In this document: positions 62,102 through 64,000 of the stretch, one piece after another
Layout of the letters: each line of letters starts with the position of its first letter
How positions within the stretch are numbered: the first letter of the stretch is position 1
Assembly: GCA_016937795.1 (NCBI GenBank)
Contig: JAFGVV010000004.1
Location: 1 to 64,000 of the forward strand
Origin: Paludibacteraceae bacterium
GTDB taxonomy: Bacteria > Bacteroidota > Bacteroidia > Bacteroidales > Paludibacteraceae
DNA length: 64,000 nt
Direction: 5' to 3'
Made by a program: the position numbers and the translations under genes
Notes under the pieces: generated by a model
What the model was told of the DNA's origin: nothing
Databases searched by the model: none
The model's input: the letters and a program-made list of their open reading frames with translations, nothing else

Positions 62102-62972
62102 TTACTTTATGTAATGTATAAGGTGAGGACTCGATATAGCCTGCAAAGATTCCGTAACCGTTTATAATATTATTGAACATAGGTTGAGGTTCCGCTTTAT
62201 AGATTATACCTCTTAGCCCCGATTCGTCGGTAGTCTGGTTGAAATAATGGCGAGTCCAATACTTGCGGTACATGTAATAATTTCTGCTTACAGATCTCAA
62301 GATTGTCTTAACAGGCACATTGAAACCTAAATCCTTATTTATGCGGAGGGTGTATTTCTGGCCGTTAAACAACTCATCTGAAAAAAAATATGTAGTAGGT
62401 CTATATCCAATATCACCTTCATTGAGCAGCACCGGATCGGTTATTTCTGTTTCGTAATCATAATTCTTGCCAATTAACAACTCGTAATAATTACGTTGGC
62501 CAGGTGGATCAGAAAATGTAATGCTTGCCTGAGAAATCCGATCTCCATACTTGTTTATTGCAATTGGTTGTATAATTGTTGCATCATCAATATACACAGA
62601 CTGGGGAATCGTGTCGTAGGCATAAATTGTATCGAATCCTTCAACACACACTTTAAGCATGTACGTCCTGCTAAAAACAGGTAAAATATCCGTTTGTAGC
62701 GTATCAGATAGCACCTTAGTATCAAGAACCTTTTTGTTATCCTCAAAAAGCATTACATGGATGCTATCATTTATTACACTATAGGAATTAATGGGAACTT
62801 CAGTGAAAGAAAAACGAAAGAAAAATGGTTTATCTTGTCTGAAAACAGAATTGACCACAAGTTTCTTTTCAAATCCCCGGGTATCTATCTCAATCTCTTT
62901 GGTGCAGGAAATGAATGTTAGCAGAGAGCAAAAAACAATAAGATAAAAAGATAAATCTATTTTCTTTATCAT
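62091..62972 (-). CDS. DUF4249 family lipoprotein
   Basis: A 293-residue outer-membrane lipoprotein. The ATG at 62972 gives a normal signal peptide with lipobox (TFISC, about residue 23); the open frame extends 27 codons further without a signal. The family features EIEIDTRGFEKKLVVNSVF and the Ig-like strands that follow fit DUF4249, found next to TonB-dependent receptors in Bacteroidota and thought to be an accessory surface subunit. Its stop overlaps the start of the receptor gene by 11 bases if the longer receptor start is used. A 17-bp hairpin lies upstream. Confidence 0.85.
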   Translation of the reverse strand: MIKKIDLSFYLIVFCSLLTFISCTKEIEIDTRGFEKKLVVNSVFRQDKPFFFRFSFTEVPINSYSVINDSIHVMLFEDNKKVLDTKVLSDTLQTDILPVFSRTYMLKVCVEGFDTIYAYDTIPQSVYIDDATIIQPIAINKYGDRISQASITFSDPPGQRNYYELLIGKNYDYETEITDPVLLNEGDIGYRPTTYFFSDELFNGQKYTLRINKDLGFNVPVKTILRSVSRNYYMYRKYWTRHYFNQTTDESGLRGIIYKAEPQPMFNNIINGYGIFAGYIESSPYTLHKVNAK

Positions 62973-63045
62973 TTTAATTGAATCTATATAAATTAACGGA
63001 TAAGGAGTATTTAAATAGGTGAAAAATATTTTAATACTCTTATTG

Positions 63046-63089
63046 ATTCTCAATTAGAAAAGACATAGTTTGCTTTTCTAATTGAGAAT
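63046..63089. terminator. 17-bp perfect hairpin between the 63106 gene and DUF4249
   Basis: ATTCTCAATTAGAAAAG (63046-63062) and its exact complement (63073-63089) enclose a 10-base loop, 17 bases after the upstream stop. There is no strong T run on the minus strand, so partial termination or mRNA processing is possible. Confidence 0.6.
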
Positions 63090-63105
63090 TTCTGAGAGTG
63101 TAAAA

Positions 63106-64000
63106 TTACAATTGTAAAGACGCTGTCAAATTTGCATCTGTCCTTGTAACTGACCAATTATACTTTTCAAACACAGGTTGGCAGTCGCGTTGAAACTCCC
63201 ATGTAAAACTCTGATTTGCGGCATCAGGCATTACACTGAAAGTTGTACCAAAGGGTTGTAAGAGCCCGGTTTCCGGATTTACACAACCACTAGTATTACC
63301 TGCACCCGGACTATTGTAAGTAAAACTATTCGCATATATTTGCGTATAATAATAAACACCTATCACCCAAGCCCCACTTATTGTAACTGGTGCCCCATAG
63401 TATATCCAGCTGTTAAACAGGTTTGTTTTCTGACAATAGATATAAAAATTATGTTTAAAATCAAATTGGGCAGTATAAGGCGTAAAGTATAGACATGTCA
63501 ATTCTATACCTATTTTTATTCTTTGACTTTGGCTTGGCCATCTGCTATTTGCAACCCAAGCCGATTCAATCAAACCGGGACTCAAACCATAAGACCTCTT
63601 AATTGGTGAGATGCGGTACACTTTATTTTTCTCATTTTTATTTAAAGCAACTAATATACTTTTTTTGTTTTGTTCATTTGAAATATTCATTGATTTCATT
63701 TCCTTATCAGTAACTTGAAAAATTGAATCTCCTATTGCAAACAATCCTTCTTCATTGGTAATAGATGTAAAACCACGATTAAATGCAGAATAATCCCAAT
63801 ATTCATCTGGTGTCCCTTCATTGATTAATTTAATTACACCTGTTGAAAGGGTTTTGTAATATAAATCTGAATGTTGTTCAGATTTATCTACAGTTGATAA
63901 ATCTGTATTTGCATATTTGATTCTATTCACACTGTCTTTCTTTATTTCCTCTTTAATCAAGTTGGCAACAATACGTTGTTGAGACAAAAAGCCTATTTTT
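63106..64000 (-). CDS. secreted or surface protein of unknown function, 5' end cut by window
   Basis: At least 297 residues; the frame is open to the right edge, and only a TTG at 63987 could serve as a start inside the window, so the N-terminus, probably with a signal peptide, lies beyond. The visible part begins with a charged helical stretch (RIVANLIKEEIKKDSVNRIK), continues with Asn/Ser-rich sequence and ends with strand-like, Tyr/Trp-rich segments (WIYYGAPVTISGAWVIGVYY). Two Cys in the last 80 residues may pair. I do not recognise a family. It is first in the leftward group with DUF4249 and the TonB-dependent receptor, so it may be their ligand or an associated surface protein. Confidence 0.65.
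   Translation of the reverse strand, partial: KIGFLSQQRIVANLIKEEIKKDSVNRIKYANTDLSTVDKSEQHSDLYYKTLSTGVIKLINEGTPDEYWDYSAFNRGFTSITNEEGLFAIGDSIFQVTDKEMKSMNISNEQNKKSILVALNKNEKNKVYRISPIKRSYGLSPGLIESAWVANSRWPSQSQRIKIGIELTCLYFTPYTAQFDFKHNFYIYCQKTNLFNSWIYYGAPVTISGAWVIGVYYYTQIYANSFTYNSPGAGNTSGCVNPETGLLQPFGTTFSVMPDAANQSFTWEFQRDCQPVFEKYNWSVTRTDANLTASLQL

Noticed and set aside
59723..62972. SusC/SusD pair
   Set aside because: The lipoprotein is DUF4249-like and precedes the receptor gene; it lacks the helical TPR-like features of SusD.

Overview
The window looks like chromosomal DNA of a member of the phylum Bacteroidota, most likely an anaerobic Bacteroidales that degrades plant polysaccharides. The support is the recurring Bacteroidota promoter box TAnnTTTG, little Shine-Dalgarno signal, a type IX secretion system gene (porQ) with secreted proteins carrying its C-terminal sorting domain, TonB-dependent receptors with carboxypeptidase-like N-terminal domains, DUF4249 and DUF4954 proteins, and a Na+-pumping decarboxylase (oadGAB). 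The family or genus cannot be fixed from this sequence. No rRNA, tRNA, CRISPR array, prophage or transposase was seen.

Layout. 0-3.4 kb: a zinc-ribbon methyltransferase coupled to a DksA-like protein, then a SulP anion transporter. 3.5-6.8 kb: oadGAB. 7.2-10.5 kb: an arsenical cluster, arsR-arsE-arsF-arsG plus an ArsP-type permease, all leftward. 10.6-11.9 kb: a lipoprotein and an HD hydrolase. 11.9-23.6 kb: a seven-gene leftward catabolic operon encoding a 2-oxo acid dehydrogenase complex (E2, E3, fused E1), a PHP hydrolase, a fused aldolase/short-chain dehydrogenase, a sorbose-1-phosphate-reductase-like dehydrogenase and a tandem class II aldolase. A divergent FadR/GntR regulator (23.9 kb) probably controls it. 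25.1-37.1 kb: carbohydrate-active enzymes (three GH43-type proteins, GH31, GH105), a small T9SS-tail protein and a putative secreted zinc peptidase; most of this block lies between two inverted copies of a 200-bp MITE-like element. 37.4-54.5 kb: mostly housekeeping genes (cmk, porQ, tonB, hflX, DUF4954, an iron alcohol dehydrogenase, aroA, rlmN, a PpiD-like chaperone, recJ, a degenerate Sua5 paralogue, a polyprenyl glycosylphosphotransferase, rimM). 54.6-58.5 kb: a methyltransferase, an outer-membrane receptor and a frameshifted SRPBCC gene. 58.9-64 kb: a visibly AT-richer leftward cluster with a lipoprotein, a TonB-dependent receptor, DUF4249 and a gene cut by the window edge.

How the parts may work together. 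The GH43/GH31/GH105 enzymes would trim pectin- or hemicellulose-type side chains outside the cell or in the periplasm. The neighbouring catabolic operon has the logic of a ketose-phosphate pathway: dehydrogenase or hydrolase steps, retro-aldol cleavage, aldehyde oxidation, then oxidative decarboxylation of a 2-oxo acid to an acyl-CoA. It has no kinase, isomerase or transporter, so its substrate is unknown. The most unusual structural signal is that five of its six intercistronic gaps are spanned by inverted repeats of four different sequence types, running from the upstream stop codon to just before the next start codon.
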